This document shows positions 1-7,717 of a stretch of 35,261 bases of DNA, one piece after another. Positions within the stretch are counted from its first letter, which is position 1. The number at the start of each line of letters is the position of its first letter. The DNA is taken from NCBI RefSeq assembly GCF_004963255.1, contig NZ_SUGA01000049.1, forward strand, positions 1-35,261, read 5' to 3'. The notes beneath the pieces were generated by a model. The model was not told the DNA's origin. It made no database searches and was given only the letters and a program-made list of their open reading frames with translations. Made by a program: the position numbers and the translations under genes. Source of the DNA: Mesorhizobium sp. (GTDB taxonomy: Bacteria; Pseudomonadota; Alphaproteobacteria; Rhizobiales; Rhizobiaceae).

Positions 1-41
1 GGACCTACCGAATCACCAACTCAGTTCCGTGCAAAGCCCTC
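1..41. repeat. Left copy of 41-bp terminal inverted repeat
   Basis: Bases 1-41 are the exact reverse complement of 35207-35247. On both sides the inner end runs into a family A palindrome (GGGGGAGAT type), so the 41 bp look like an extended arm of that dispersed repeat rather than a transposon end. No transposase lies in the window. What lies beyond position 1 is not visible. Confidence 0.85.
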
Positions 42-195
42 ACAAGGGGGGAGATAGGGCGCTAAACCAGATAAAAAATGCAACCGGATTTGTAGGATCG
101 GCTCCCGCTCCGGCGTCCTTCGGACGCAAGCGGCCCGGTGGACTGGAAAAATCGTGCCGCATCAAACAGGATGCCTTACGGCATGGAGAAGAACC
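42..195. other. Leader region of the first MFS gene, with UUCG hairpin
   Basis: The region starts with a partial family A repeat (about 42-60). At 113-127 lies GCGTCC-TTC-GGACGC, which closes as a C(UUCG)G tetraloop hairpin and would be very stable in RNA. It is not followed by a T-run, so a simple intrinsic terminator is unlikely. No gene was seen here. Confidence 0.5.
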
Positions 196-1404
196 ATGAA
201 CCATTCCTATCGTTGGGTCATCGTCGCGGCCGGCGCGCTGATGACCTGCGTGGCGCTCGGCGCCATGTTTTCGCTGGCGATCTTCCTGGAGCCGATGTCG
301 CTCGACACCAACTGGTCGCGCACCGGCATTTCCAGCGCCATGACCTTGAACTTCCTCGTCATGGGCCTCGGCGGCTTCGCCTGGGGATCGATCTATGACC
401 GGGTCGGCGCACGGCCGGTGGTGCTTGCGGGCGCCGTGCTGCTCGGCCTGTCGCTGGTGGTGGCAAGCCGCGCCAATTCGCTCCTCGTGTTCCAGCTCAG
501 CTACGGCATCATCGTCGGGCTGGCGGCCAGCGCCTTCTTCGCGCCGATGATCGCGCTCACCACCGCCTGGTTCGACACCAACCGCAGCCTTGCCGTGTCG
601 CTGGTTTCGGCCGGCATGGGCGTGGCGCCGATGACCATCTCGCCCTTCGCCCGCTGGCTGATCAGCGCCTATGACTGGCGCACCGCCATGTTCGATATCG
701 GCGTCATGGCCTGGGTGCTGCTGTTGCCAGCCGTCCTGCTGGTGCGCCAGCCGCCTGTGGCGGCCGCGGCAAGGGACGGCGCGCCGGCGCCGGCCGCCGA
801 CGATCCCGGCATGAGCGTCGGCCAGGCGCTGCGCTCGCCGCAATTCATCGTGCTGGGCCTGACCTTCTTCGCCTGCTGCGCGGCGCATTCGGGCCCGATC
901 TTCCACATGGTGAGCTATGCCATGTCCTGCGGCATCGCGCCGATGGCGGCGGTGTCGATCTACAGCGTCGAGGGCCTGGCCGGCCTTGGCGGACGCGTGC
1001 TCTACGGCGTGCTCGGCGACCGGCTGGGCGTCAAGCCGGTGCTGGTCGCCGGGCTCGCCATCCAGGGTCTGGTGATCGCCGCCTACCTCGCCGTTGGCCG
1101 GATCGAGCAGTTCTACCTCCTGGCCGTCATCTTCGGCGCCACCTATGGCGGCGTGATGCCGCTCTACGCGGTGCTGGCGCGCGAGTATTTCGGCCTGCGC
1201 ATCATCGGCACGGTGCTTGGCGCGGCGACGCTGCTCTCCAGCCTCGGCATGTCGCTCGGGCCGCTTGCCGGCGGCATGATCTACGACGCCACCGCCAGCT
1301 ACCACTGGCTGTTCATCGCCTCGGCGCTGATCGGCCTGGGCGCGGCCGGCATCGCCATTGCCTTTCCGCCGCAGCCAAGCCGGCAGAAGCTGCAGATGGC
1401 GTGA
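196..1404 (+). CDS. MFS transporter, OFA/monocarboxylate-type
   Basis: The product is a 402-residue inner-membrane carrier with about 12 hydrophobic segments. The loop after TM2 carries GSIYDRVGARPV, the MFS motif A (GxxxDRxGxR). A second copy, GVLGDRLGVKPV, opens the C-terminal half, as expected for a duplicated six-helix fold. The N-terminus resembles the oxalate/formate and monocarboxylate carriers of MFS, so a small organic anion is a plausible substrate, but no residue settles this. The ATG at 196 is preferred because GGAGAAG lies 4-5 bases upstream; an in-frame codon at 154 would add 14 non-conserved residues. It stands alone and converges on the DUF1330 gene, with a hairpin between them. 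Confidence 0.85.
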   Translation: MNHSYRWVIVAAGALMTCVALGAMFSLAIFLEPMSLDTNWSRTGISSAMTLNFLVMGLGGFAWGSIYDRVGARPVVLAGAVLLGLSLVVASRANSLLVFQLSYGIIVGLAASAFFAPMIALTTAWFDTNRSLAVSLVSAGMGVAPMTISPFARWLISAYDWRTAMFDIGVMAWVLLLPAVLLVRQPPVAAAARDGAPAPAADDPGMSVGQALRSPQFIVLGLTFFACCAAHSGPIFHMVSYAMSCGIAPMAAVSIYSVEGLAGLGGRVLYGVLGDRLGVKPVLVAGLAIQGLVIAAYLAVGRIEQFYLLAVIFGATYGGVMPLYAVLAREYFGLRIIGTVLGAATLLSSLGMSLGPLAGGMIYDATASYHWLFIASALIGLGAAGIAIAFPPQPSRQKLQMA

Positions 1405-1422
1405 ACGAGGCGCTGTAACTGC

Positions 1423-1450
1423 CAATCTCCCCTCACAAAAGGGGAGATTG
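1423..1450. terminator. Bidirectional hairpin between convergent genes (family A repeat)
   Basis: CAATCTCCCC and GGGGAGATTG form a perfect 10-bp stem around an 8-base loop. It sits between the stops of the MFS gene and the convergent DUF1330 gene and may end both transcripts, although there is no clear T-run. The sequence is a short member of the GGGGAGATT repeat family found at several other places in the window. Confidence 0.55.
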
Positions 1451-1463
1451 CGCCTTACAGCGC

Positions 1464-1760
1464 TTACGCCGGCAATACTCCTTCGAGGGCAATGATGCGC
1501 GTGTGGGCGCAGCGGACGCGGATTTCCTTCAGGCGCGCGTATTCCGGCGAATCGTACCACGCGGTCAGCGCAGCCATGTCGGGAAACTCGATTATCACCA
1601 GACGGTGCGGCTCCCAGTCGCCCTCGAGCACTCGCGTCGTGCCGCCGCGCGCGAGATAATGCCCGCCATAGCGAGCCTCGGTTGCCGGCACCTCGCGCCG
1701 GTACTCGTCGAACATGGCCATGTCGGTGATATCGACGTCGGCAATCAGATAGGCGGCCAT
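1464..1760 (-). CDS. DUF1330 domain protein
   Basis: This is a 98-residue cytoplasmic protein of the DUF1330 family, a ferredoxin-like dimeric alpha/beta-barrel fold. It starts MAAYLIADVDITD and contains the typical YGGHYLARGG segment, then WEPHRLVIIEFPDMAALTAWYDSPEY, the most conserved part of the family. Length is normal. The biochemical role of the family is not established. The ATG at 1760 is chosen because AGGAGG lies about 7 bases upstream; the open frame continues 13 codons further without support. It lies downstream of the antiporter gene on the same strand, with a 182-base gap, so it probably has its own promoter; an AT-rich TATAAA at about 1803-1808 is a weak -10 candidate. Confidence 0.85.
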   Translation of the reverse strand: MAAYLIADVDITDMAMFDEYRREVPATEARYGGHYLARGGTTRVLEGDWEPHRLVIIEFPDMAALTAWYDSPEYARLKEIRVRCAHTRIIALEGVLPA

Positions 1761-1942
1761 GCTTGTCCTCCTTCTCTTCGGCAAAGCGATTGAAGGCATT
1801 CATTTTATATTAGCTGCAACTCATATTGAAGTCGGGCGGCGCGATAAACTGGACGACGCCTTCACCATGACGCACCTTGCGATGAAGAAGCATGTGATCG
1901 GTGAGCCGGGCGCGCCCGAAATGTCTCAGTCGGCCAACGGCT

Positions 1943-4246
1943 TCACGCAGCGCCCGCGCCCGTGCGCACGGCCTCGCGCTCGCTCTCGTCGCGTTGCACC
2001 CGCTCGTCGGAGATCAGCACCACCGGGCACGGGCCGCGCCGCAGGACTGCCGTCGTCGTCTCGCCGAAGATGAGTTCCTCACCCTGCCGCCGCGCCACAC
2101 CCATGACGATCAGCGACACGTTGCGGCCGGCCTGGCGGGCGATGGCGTCGGCGGCCGCGGCCCTGGAGCGGATCGCCGTCTCGATCTCGACGCCATAGCG
2201 GTCGGCGAGCGCAACGATATCCTTCAGCACCGCCTCGCGGCGGCGATGCGAGACGGTGTCGCGCGGCTCGTCGCGGCCGCCGCGCGCGACATAGAGCATC
2301 TTGACCGGCGCGCCGGTGACGGCGGCGATCGCCAGCGCCAGCTCGGCGCCGCGCCGGGCAACCGCCGTGCCGTTGACCGGCACCAGTATCCTGCCCGATC
2401 CGGGGCCGAGTTTCGGCATCTGGCGACCGGCGCTCGCCGGCTTCAGCACCAGGCAGAGCGGTCCGTCGAAGGCGCCGGCGACTTCGTTCAGGCGGTGCGA
2501 GAAGCCGCCCTTGGCGGTGACGGCGCGGCCGAGGCCGACAAGCAGCATGCCGTAGCCCTTGCGCGCCTCCTTGGCGACCGCCTCGGCCGAAAGCACTTCG
2601 TGCTGGCGGCGGGTGACCGGTGTTTCGCGCACCGGCTCCTCGTCGCCCTCCTTCGCGGCCTCGCGGCTGTCCTCGGCGCCCTTCTCGATCTCCTCCAGAT
2701 GCAGGCCCTCGGTCGGCTCGGCATCGGTCTCGCCGCTCGAATGCAGCACCGTCGTCGGCTTGCCGGCGCCGATGACGCCGGCGAGATAGGCGGCGAAGCG
2801 GCCGACGACGCCCTCGTCGACCACGACCAGAAGCCGCTCCAGATTGGCGACGAAGCCGCGCTGATCGATCTCCTCGCGCTCCAGGCGCTTCTTCTCCTTC
2901 TCGCCGATGGGCAGGCGCCGCAGCGCCCAGCGCAAGGTCGGCGGCATCGCCAGCGTGGTGATGACGGCCATGGTGAGGATCATGGTGAAGAGGTTGTGCG
3001 AGAGCACGCCCATCGACAGGCCGATGGAGGCGACAATGACCTCGGTGGAACCGCGCGCATTCATGCCGCAGCCGACCGCGATGCCTTCGGCGCGGCTCAT
3101 GCCGGCCACTTCCGCGCCGATGAAGGCGCCGCCGAACTTGCCGATCGAGGCGATCACCACCAGAGCCACGGTGAGCAGCGCCAGTTGCGGATCGACCAGC
3201 ACGGTGAGATCGGCCGACAGGCCGGCGACGCCGAAGAACACCGGCATGAAAAGCGCCGTGATGATGCCTCGCAGCTGCCCTTCGATGTGGCGCGACAGGA
3301 TCGGCGATTCACCCACCAATATGCCGGCGACGAAAGCGCCAAGAACGGTGTGGACGCCGATCAGGTCGGTGATCAGCGCCATCACCCCCATGATGGCGAG
3401 GATGACGGTGACCACCGCATATTCGGAGCGGAACGTGTCGTTGGTCCAGCGGATGGCGTCGAAGACGATGCGGCGGCCCAGCGTGAAGGAAAACACCATG
3501 AAGGCGGCGACGCCGAGGATGGTGAAGGCCAGGCTGGCGATCTCGATCCGCCCCTTCGTGGCGATGCCGATGGTGATGGCGACGACCACCCAGCCGATCG
3601 TGTCCTCGATGATGGCCGAGGAGACGATGATCTGGCCAAGGTCGCGGCGCATGAAGTTCATGTCGCGCACCACCATAGCGACGATCTTGACGGAGGAGAT
3701 GGAGAGCGCCGTGCCGAGGAACAACCCGGCGACAATGCGCTCGCCGCCGGCGGCAAGCAGTGTCTCGGGCATGAACTGGGCGGCGATGAAACCGAGCGCG
3801 AAGGGCACGGCAACGCCGGCCGCCGAGATGGAAAAGCAGGCGCGGCCGACCCGGCGCACGAGCCTCAGATCCGTCTCCATGCCGGTGAGCAGAAGCAGCA
3901 TCAGAACGCCGAGCTGGGCGATGGCGTTGATCATCGACTTCTGGGATGGATCGCCGGCGAAGATCAGCCGCTCGGCCGCCGGCCAGACCCAGCCGAGCAA
4001 CGAAGGCCCGAGCAGGATGCCGCCGATCAATTGCCCCATCACCGCCGGCTGTCCCAGCGCTTCCAGCACCTCGCCGATGCCGCGGCCGACAACCAGGAGC
4101 AGGATCAGCTCGGCGACGAAAATGCCTTCCGAGGACATGCCGGTCTTCTCGGCGGCGAAGGTCGCGGCAGGCATCAAGGCAAGCGCCGCCACTGCAAGCG
4201 CGATCCAGACCGACAGCGACCGGCGCCCATTGAGCATGTTGGACAA
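1943..4246 (-). CDS. CPA2-type cation/proton antiporter with Usp-like C-terminal domains
   Basis: The product is a 767-residue monovalent cation/proton antiporter of the inner membrane. A signal-like segment (about 10-32) is followed by a 12-TM Na/H exchanger domain (about 40-440) with GQPAVMGQLIGGILLGPS, typical of CPA2/KefB-like carriers. The cytosolic C-terminus (about 460-767) has no TrkA-N/RCK domain. It has two Usp-like halves; the second starts GRILVPVNGTAVARRGAE and has the VMGVARR and CPVVLISDE signatures of UspA nucleotide-binding folds. Start choice: TTG at 4246 has GAGGGGG four bases upstream, while the ATG at 4237 is 13 bases away, so TTG is preferred. The nucleotide-binding region presumably gates transport, which is inference. 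Confidence 0.88.
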   Translation of the reverse strand: MSNMLNGRRSLSVWIALAVAALALMPAATFAAEKTGMSSEGIFVAELILLLVVGRGIGEVLEALGQPAVMGQLIGGILLGPSLLGWVWPAAERLIFAGDPSQKSMINAIAQLGVLMLLLLTGMETDLRLVRRVGRACFSISAAGVAVPFALGFIAAQFMPETLLAAGGERIVAGLFLGTALSISSVKIVAMVVRDMNFMRRDLGQIIVSSAIIEDTIGWVVVAITIGIATKGRIEIASLAFTILGVAAFMVFSFTLGRRIVFDAIRWTNDTFRSEYAVVTVILAIMGVMALITDLIGVHTVLGAFVAGILVGESPILSRHIEGQLRGIITALFMPVFFGVAGLSADLTVLVDPQLALLTVALVVIASIGKFGGAFIGAEVAGMSRAEGIAVGCGMNARGSTEVIVASIGLSMGVLSHNLFTMILTMAVITTLAMPPTLRWALRRLPIGEKEKKRLEREEIDQRGFVANLERLLVVVDEGVVGRFAAYLAGVIGAGKPTTVLHSSGETDAEPTEGLHLEEIEKGAEDSREAAKEGDEEPVRETPVTRRQHEVLSAEAVAKEARKGYGMLLVGLGRAVTAKGGFSHRLNEVAGAFDGPLCLVLKPASAGRQMPKLGPGSGRILVPVNGTAVARRGAELALAIAAVTGAPVKMLYVARGGRDEPRDTVSHRRREAVLKDIVALADRYGVEIETAIRSRAAAADAIARQAGRNVSLIVMGVARRQGEELIFGETTTAVLRRGPCPVVLISDERVQRDESEREAVRTGAGAA

Positions 4247-4320
4247 GATGCCCCCTCATTTCCTCGCCTGTGCTTAACGGTCTGGCGCGGGGATCGGTTG
4301 CATGGCTGACGGCAGCGTCT

Positions 4321-4485
4321 CCTCGCCCCAAGAAATGGGGAGAGGTGGCTCGGCGAAGCCGAGACGGAGAGGGGGAGCGCCGGTTCGACCGGCAAAAGCA
4401 CTTCGAAGAGGAGGGCTTCCGCTCTCCGAAGCTCCCTCTCCGTCCGCCTCGCGGGCACCTCTCCCCCGCATTGCGGGGGCGAGGA
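4321..4485. repeat. Family B palindromic intergenic repeat, copy 1
   Basis: CCTCGCCCC...GGGGAGAGGTGGCTCGGCGAAGCC on the left is matched by an inverted copy ending at 4485 (CACCTCTCCCCCGC...GGGGGCGAGG). The two arms flank a variable centre and can fold into one long branched hairpin. The same unit recurs at 15701-15829 and, degenerate, at 30681-30802. It fills the gap of 4247-4587, where no gene is seen. This is a non-coding dispersed element of the kind frequent in mesorhizobial genomes. Confidence 0.8.
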
Positions 4486-4587
4486 AACGCTCCCTACAAT
4501 TCTAATCAAATGCCAGCGCCGATCTTTGCTTGCCGGTAAAGCGACTCGGCGATGGTCGCGCCAAGGCGGGGCAATAAGGAGAAGCTA

Positions 4588-4794
4588 ATGAAAAGCGACT
4601 TTGCCGCCGCCCACCTGCACCTCGACCGGGCGTGCCATTACCTGCGTGGCGATGATGAAACGAGCCGCGCGGCGCTTCAGGCACTCGACCTTGTGATCGA
4701 TGCGGTGGCGGCAGCCCAGCATGCCAGGCCGGTGGCCGACGTGCTGCCCTTTCCGCGGCGCGCGAATGGCGGCGTTCCGCCGCTTGCATCCTGA
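4588..4794 (+). CDS. Small conserved-looking hypothetical protein (68 aa)
   Basis: This 68-residue, soluble, Ala-rich protein begins MKSDFAAAHLHLDRACHYLRGDDETSR and is probably mostly helical. I do not recognise a named family. AAGGAG lies 7 bases before the ATG, which decides the start over an open frame extending to 4552. It is followed directly by a GAAA-loop hairpin (4800-4815) and by the stress-type promoter of the DUF2270 gene, so it is probably a separate transcription unit. Its hydrophobic/charged periodicity (LHLDRACHYL, ALQALDLVIDAV) suggests a two-helix bundle. No function can be assigned. Confidence 0.65.
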   Translation: MKSDFAAAHLHLDRACHYLRGDDETSRAALQALDLVIDAVAAAQHARPVADVLPFPRRANGGVPPLAS

Positions 4795-4799
4795 CTTAT

Positions 4800-4815
4800 C
4801 CGCCTGAAAAGGCGG
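4800..4815 (+). terminator. GAAA-tetraloop hairpin after the 68-aa gene
   Basis: CCGCCT-GAAA-AGGCGG is a perfect 6-bp stem with a stable tetraloop, starting 6 bases after the stop codon of the 68-residue protein and followed by GAACATTTT. It is a possible weak intrinsic terminator and overlaps the -35 element of the next promoter. Confidence 0.4.
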
Positions 4816-4840
4816 GAACATTTTGGGCCGGCCACACGTT
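4815..4840 (+). promoter_or_regulatory. EcfG-type general stress promoter for the DUF2270 gene
   Basis: GGAAC (4815-4819) and CGTT (4837-4840) are separated by 17 bases. This matches the alphaproteobacterial extracytoplasmic sigma factor EcfG/RpoE2 consensus GGAAC-N16/17-CGTT. Transcription would start near 4847, about 65 bases before the DUF2270 ATG. The -10 box overlaps the left arm of the 12-bp inverted repeat at 4826-4864. Confidence 0.7.
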
Positions 4841-4864
4841 GTGCTATACGGGGTGTGGCCGGCC
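4826..4864. repeat. 12-bp inverted repeat overlapping promoter and leader
   Basis: GGCCGGCCACAC (4826-4837) is perfectly inverted as GTGTGGCCGGCC (4853-4864) around a 15-base loop. The left arm abuts the CGTT -10 box of the EcfG-type promoter and the right arm lies in the first bases of the transcript. It may be a regulator site or may form only in DNA. It argues against the upstream GTG at 4855 being the start of the DUF2270 gene. Confidence 0.6.
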
Positions 4865-4911
4865 TGTTCTTAAGTCGGGATACGGCCGGCCATGGAGAGG
4901 CGCATGGCACG

Positions 4912-5697
4912 ATGTCCCAGACGAAGGCCGCAAGGTCCACCGACGCGGCCCGAGCCGCGAAATCCATCGAGGCGAACGCGCCGGCAAGATCCACCGAAAA
5001 GGCAGCGCCGCCCCGCGCTTCCGACACGCTGGCGCTGAAGCTCAGCTCTCCCGAATTCACCACGACGCTGTCGCATTTCCACCGCGCCGAGATCGCGCGC
5101 ATGGCCGGCTGGCGCGACCGGCTCGACCGTACCAGCAACTGGGCGATCACCGTGGTGGCGGCGATGCTGTCGGTGTCGCTGTCGACGCCCAGCGCGCATC
5201 ACGGCGTGCTTTTGTTCGCGATGCTCCTGATCACGCTGCTTTTGTGGATCGAGGCGCGGCGCTACCGTTTCTTCGACGTCTACCGCGCCCGTGTGCGGCA
5301 GTTCGAGCGCTACTATTTCGCGCAGATCTTTTCGCCGCAGCCGGATTACGCTTCCAACTGGCTGGCCATCCTCGGCGAAGGCCTGCGCTCGCCGCGTTTC
5401 CTGATCACGCAGCGCGCGGCGCTGATACGCCGGCTGCGCCGCAACTACATCTTCATGTACACGATCCTTCTGCTTGCCTGGATCCTCAAGATCACCACGC
5501 CGAGCCTGTCACGCGAAGGCTCTCCGATCGGCTTCGGCGCCTCTCTGGTCGACACATTCCGGGTGGCGACGCTGGGACCCATCCCCGGCGTCGTCGTGGT
5601 AAGCGGGGTGGCCGTCTGCTATCTCGCGCTGCTCGCCGCCGCCTTCCTCATCCGCGCCGATGACGGTGAGCTGTCGGTTGGTGATGTGCATGTGTGA
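4912..5697 (+). CDS. DUF2270 integral membrane protein
   Basis: The product is a 261-residue membrane protein of the DUF2270 family, of unknown function. A polar, Ala/Lys-rich N-terminal tail (about 1-40) precedes LSSPEFTTTLSHFHRAEIARMAGWRDRLDRTSNWAI in several blocks, then two adjacent TM segments. The family signature EARRYRFFDVYRARVRQFER and a NWLAILGEGLRSPRF motif follow, then two more TM segments near the C-terminus. The ATG at 4912 is used, with GGAGAGG 11 bases upstream; the open frame begins at a GTG (4855) that lies inside a promoter-proximal inverted repeat. The EcfG-type promoter upstream places it in the general stress response. Its gene end runs into an 8-nt tandem repeat array. 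Confidence 0.85.
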   Translation: MSQTKAARSTDAARAAKSIEANAPARSTEKAAPPRASDTLALKLSSPEFTTTLSHFHRAEIARMAGWRDRLDRTSNWAITVVAAMLSVSLSTPSAHHGVLLFAMLLITLLLWIEARRYRFFDVYRARVRQFERYYFAQIFSPQPDYASNWLAILGEGLRSPRFLITQRAALIRRLRRNYIFMYTILLLAWILKITTPSLSREGSPIGFGASLVDTFRVATLGPIPGVVVVSGVAVCYLALLAAAFLIRADDGELSVGDVHV

Positions 5698-5711
5698 GGG
5701 GAACGAAGGAA

Positions 5712-5759
5712 GGGAGTAGGGGAGTAGGGGAGTAAGGCAGTAAGGCAGAAAGGCGGTAA
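5712..5759 (+). repeat. Tandem array of six 8-nt units (left arm)
   Basis: Six consecutive 8-base units run GGGAGTAG, GGGAGTAG, GGGAGTAA, GGCAGTAA, GGCAGAAA, GGCGGTAA. The array follows the DUF2270 stop codon and is the mirror partner of the array at 5791-5846, where the same unit reads on the minus strand. The 31 bases between them contain CACGTG. Units are too short and spacerless for CRISPR. Confidence 0.85.
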
Positions 5760-5790
5760 GAAGATCAGATCACGTGAACGCTGCGACTTC

Positions 5791-5846
5791 TATTCCCCTA
5801 TTCCCCTATTCCCCTATTCCCCTACTGCCCTGCTGCCCTACTCCCT
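5791..5846 (-). repeat. Tandem array of seven 8-nt units (right arm)
   Basis: Four TATTCCCC units are followed by TACTGCCC, TGCTGCCC and TACTCCCT. Read on the minus strand these are GGGGAATA/GGGAGTAG-type units, the inverse of the left array. The last unit contains the stop codon of the VOC gene (GAG TAG on the minus strand), so the array begins at the very end of that coding region. Copy number could vary between strains. Confidence 0.85.
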
Positions 5847-6737
5847 CGCCCGGAACAGCCGCAATCGATTGCCCTCCGGATCGGCGGTCGAAATCGCGCC
5901 GCCTTCCCTTCTCGCCGGCGCATTGGCCGCTTCGAGCCTGCGCTGCACGGCGGCGAGTTCCTGCGCCGAGCCAAGCTCGATGGTGAAATGGTCGAGGCCG
6001 GCGGCATCGGGCGGCGGCTCGCGCAGCTCGCCGCGCGCCCAGATGTTGAAGGCGATCATATGCGCGCGGAGCTCGGTGCCGCAGTCGAACATACCGAAGG
6101 TCCGGGACTGGATATGCGGCCGGAAGCCGAGCACGCCGAGATAGAATTCCATTAGCGCCTCGGGCGCGCGGGCGCGCAAATGGATGTGGCCGATGAAGGC
6201 GTCCTGCGCCATCCTCGGCTCGACATGGCCGGAATTGCCGAGGTCGCGCAAAAGGCCCGACATGTCCAGCGGCTCCAGCCCGGAATGCGCGCTGCCGTCG
6301 ACGGCGATCAGCGACACGCGGCCGTCGGGCGAGACCTCGCGGCGCAGCAGGCGTTCAGGCGTGTCGAAGCAGATCTCGATGCCGTTGCCGGACGGATCGG
6401 AGACGTAGAGCGATTCCGAAACGAGGTGGTCCTGGGCGCTGTATCGCAGCCCCGACGCCTTGAGGCGCGCGGCCGCATGCGCGAGGTCGCGGCGGGTGGT
6501 GACGTGGATGGCGACGTGGAAGAGATCGCGCGACTTCTGCGGCAGGGCGACTTCCGCGCCCGCATGGAGCACGATCAGCGTCCGGCCGCCGGCGCCGAGC
6601 TGCGCCAGGACGGCGTCCTCGCCGGCCAGCGCCAGTCCGAGCGTGTCGCGCCAGACGGTCAAGGCGGCCGGAATGTCGGTCACCTTGAGATGGACCGGCC
6701 CGAGACGCGTGGCCTGAGACAGCAATCCTTCGTCCAT
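5838..6737 (-). CDS. Two-domain VOC protein, CatE-like extradiol dioxygenase family
   Basis: This is a 299-residue cytoplasmic protein with two vicinal-oxygen-chelate modules. Module 1 (about 10-125) starts LGPVHLKVTDIPAALTVWRDTLGL and ends VSDPSGNGIEICFD. Module 2 (about 170-299) starts IGHIHLRARAPEALMEFYLGVLGF and ends STADPEGNRLRLFRA. His and Glu residues at the metal-binding positions are present (HLKV..., GIEI, HIHLRA, GLDHFTIEL). The layout matches catechol-2,3-dioxygenase/CatE-like proteins, but the true substrate is not determinable. The ATG at 6737 is the only start near the first beta strand; no strong ribosome site is seen. The stop codon lies inside an 8-nt repeat array. Confidence 0.8.
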   Translation of the reverse strand: MDEGLLSQATRLGPVHLKVTDIPAALTVWRDTLGLALAGEDAVLAQLGAGGRTLIVLHAGAEVALPQKSRDLFHVAIHVTTRRDLAHAAARLKASGLRYSAQDHLVSESLYVSDPSGNGIEICFDTPERLLRREVSPDGRVSLIAVDGSAHSGLEPLDMSGLLRDLGNSGHVEPRMAQDAFIGHIHLRARAPEALMEFYLGVLGFRPHIQSRTFGMFDCGTELRAHMIAFNIWARGELREPPPDAAGLDHFTIELGSAQELAAVQRRLEAANAPARREGGAISTADPEGNRLRLFRARE

Positions 6738-6890
6738 CGTCGTCTGCTCGATTGCGGTCGATGGATATATTAGCTCCGAATGATATTTATGTCTCGCGCC
6801 AAGTTCGGGTTGACCCCTCCCCGGCGGGCGGCGACTATCGCCCAAGCAGGCTATTTTCAGCAGCTCCGAACGAAGCAGGAGGAACCTCCC

Positions 6891-7190
6891 ATGGACGACA
6901 CCGACCACTGGCGCAACATGGCGAGCGCGCCGCGGGACGGCAGCCGCATCCTGGTGACGGTGCGCTCCTCCGAGCAGGGACCGGCCGAGGTCGACATGGC
7001 CTATTGGTCGCGCGCCGACCAATTCGGCGAGGAAGGCTGGCGGGCCTCGGACTCCTCGCCCGGCCGGGTGGTCGAATATGCCGAGCCGGAGCTCAGATGC
7101 TGGATGCCGCTGCCAAGCGCCGGGCGAGGCTCGATGCCCAACCCCTGGGAGGGCGAGGACGTGCCGCTGGTGGATGGCGAGGGGATTTGA
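6891..7190 (+). CDS. Small hypothetical protein with W..MASAPRDGSRILV motif
   Basis: This is a 99-residue soluble protein. Its opening HWRNMASAPRDGSRILVTVR resembles the 'W.pi.sAPkDG..il' start common to many short rhizobial and phage-encoded hypothetical proteins. A tryptophan-rich middle (MAYWSRADQFGEEGW) and a C-terminal RCWMPLP segment complete that pattern. The function of the group is unknown. The ATG at 6891 has GCAGGAGG about 9 bases upstream; the longer open frame from 6780 lacks coding character. The gene is divergent from the VOC gene; TTGACC about 80 bases upstream of the ATG is a possible -35 element. Confidence 0.7.
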   Translation: MDDTDHWRNMASAPRDGSRILVTVRSSEQGPAEVDMAYWSRADQFGEEGWRASDSSPGRVVEYAEPELRCWMPLPSAGRGSMPNPWEGEDVPLVDGEGI

Positions 7191-7297
7191 GTTCGGCAGA
7201 AGGCCCTTGGCAAGGCCGGCGGGACGGCGCCCCTCCGTCCCTGCCAGTTCCGGCTTTCGCCAATCACCAGTGTCTGCCGGCCTTATTGAAGGCGGCC

Positions 7298-7546
7298 TCA
7301 AGGCTTGAGCGGGAAGGCAGAGCCTTGTTCGGCACGCCGAGAGGAGGCCGATCCGAGACGCGCCGCCGAGGCAAGGAGGCGACGCGTGAACGCTTGGAAG
7401 TCTGCGATGGGAGCACACGCCTGCCGATGCTCGCGCTGCCGCTCAAGGTAGCGGGCCAGCGCAATCTCATGCCGCAGTGACGCATTTGAGAAATGCCCGT
7501 CGCGCCGGTCGTCGTCATGCCATAGTGGCCATTCGCCTGGTTGCAC
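7298..7546 (-). CDS. Small Arg/Ala-rich hypothetical protein, GTG start
   Basis: This 82-residue frame begins at GTG with GAGGAGG five to six bases upstream, the best ribosome site in the interval. The product starts MQPGEWPLWHDDDRRDGHFSN and has a helical middle (LRHEIALARYLERQREHRQ), then an Arg/Ser-rich tail. No family is recognised. An overlapping 116-residue frame (7264-7614) lacks a suitably spaced ribosome site and was judged a shadow. The gene is alone between the 99-residue protein and the large regulator gene. It could be a degraded gene, hence the moderate confidence. Confidence 0.45.
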   Translation of the reverse strand: MQPGEWPLWHDDDRRDGHFSNASLRHEIALARYLERQREHRQACAPIADFQAFTRRLLASAARLGSASSRRAEQGSAFPLKP

Positions 7547-7717
7547 GGCATCCTCCTCGGATCAATGTCCAGTGCGGACAATCTGCCGAAGATCCGTGAG
7601 AAAGGCGCAGGCACCGGCGTGATCGAATCGTGAAAAGCGCCGGCCGCATGAGATCGCGATTGAATTAGCGACCGCTAAGCGAAAGAATTGGCCCGATCAC
7701 AGTCGGGGTGGCTTCCG

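Noticed and set aside
40..1803. 587-residue minus-strand open frame over the first MFS gene
   Set aside because: The MFS frame on the plus strand has clear motif A copies and TM periodicity; the antisense frame has none and overlaps the DUF1330 gene's control region.
1901..4309. 802-residue plus-strand open frame opposite the antiporter
   Set aside because: Shadow of a real gene: composition dominated by Arg, Asp, His and Gly, no motifs, and no ribosome site.
5712..5846. CRISPR-like array
   Set aside because: Units are only 8 nt, directly adjacent with no spacers, and arranged as two mirror arrays; no cas gene is present.
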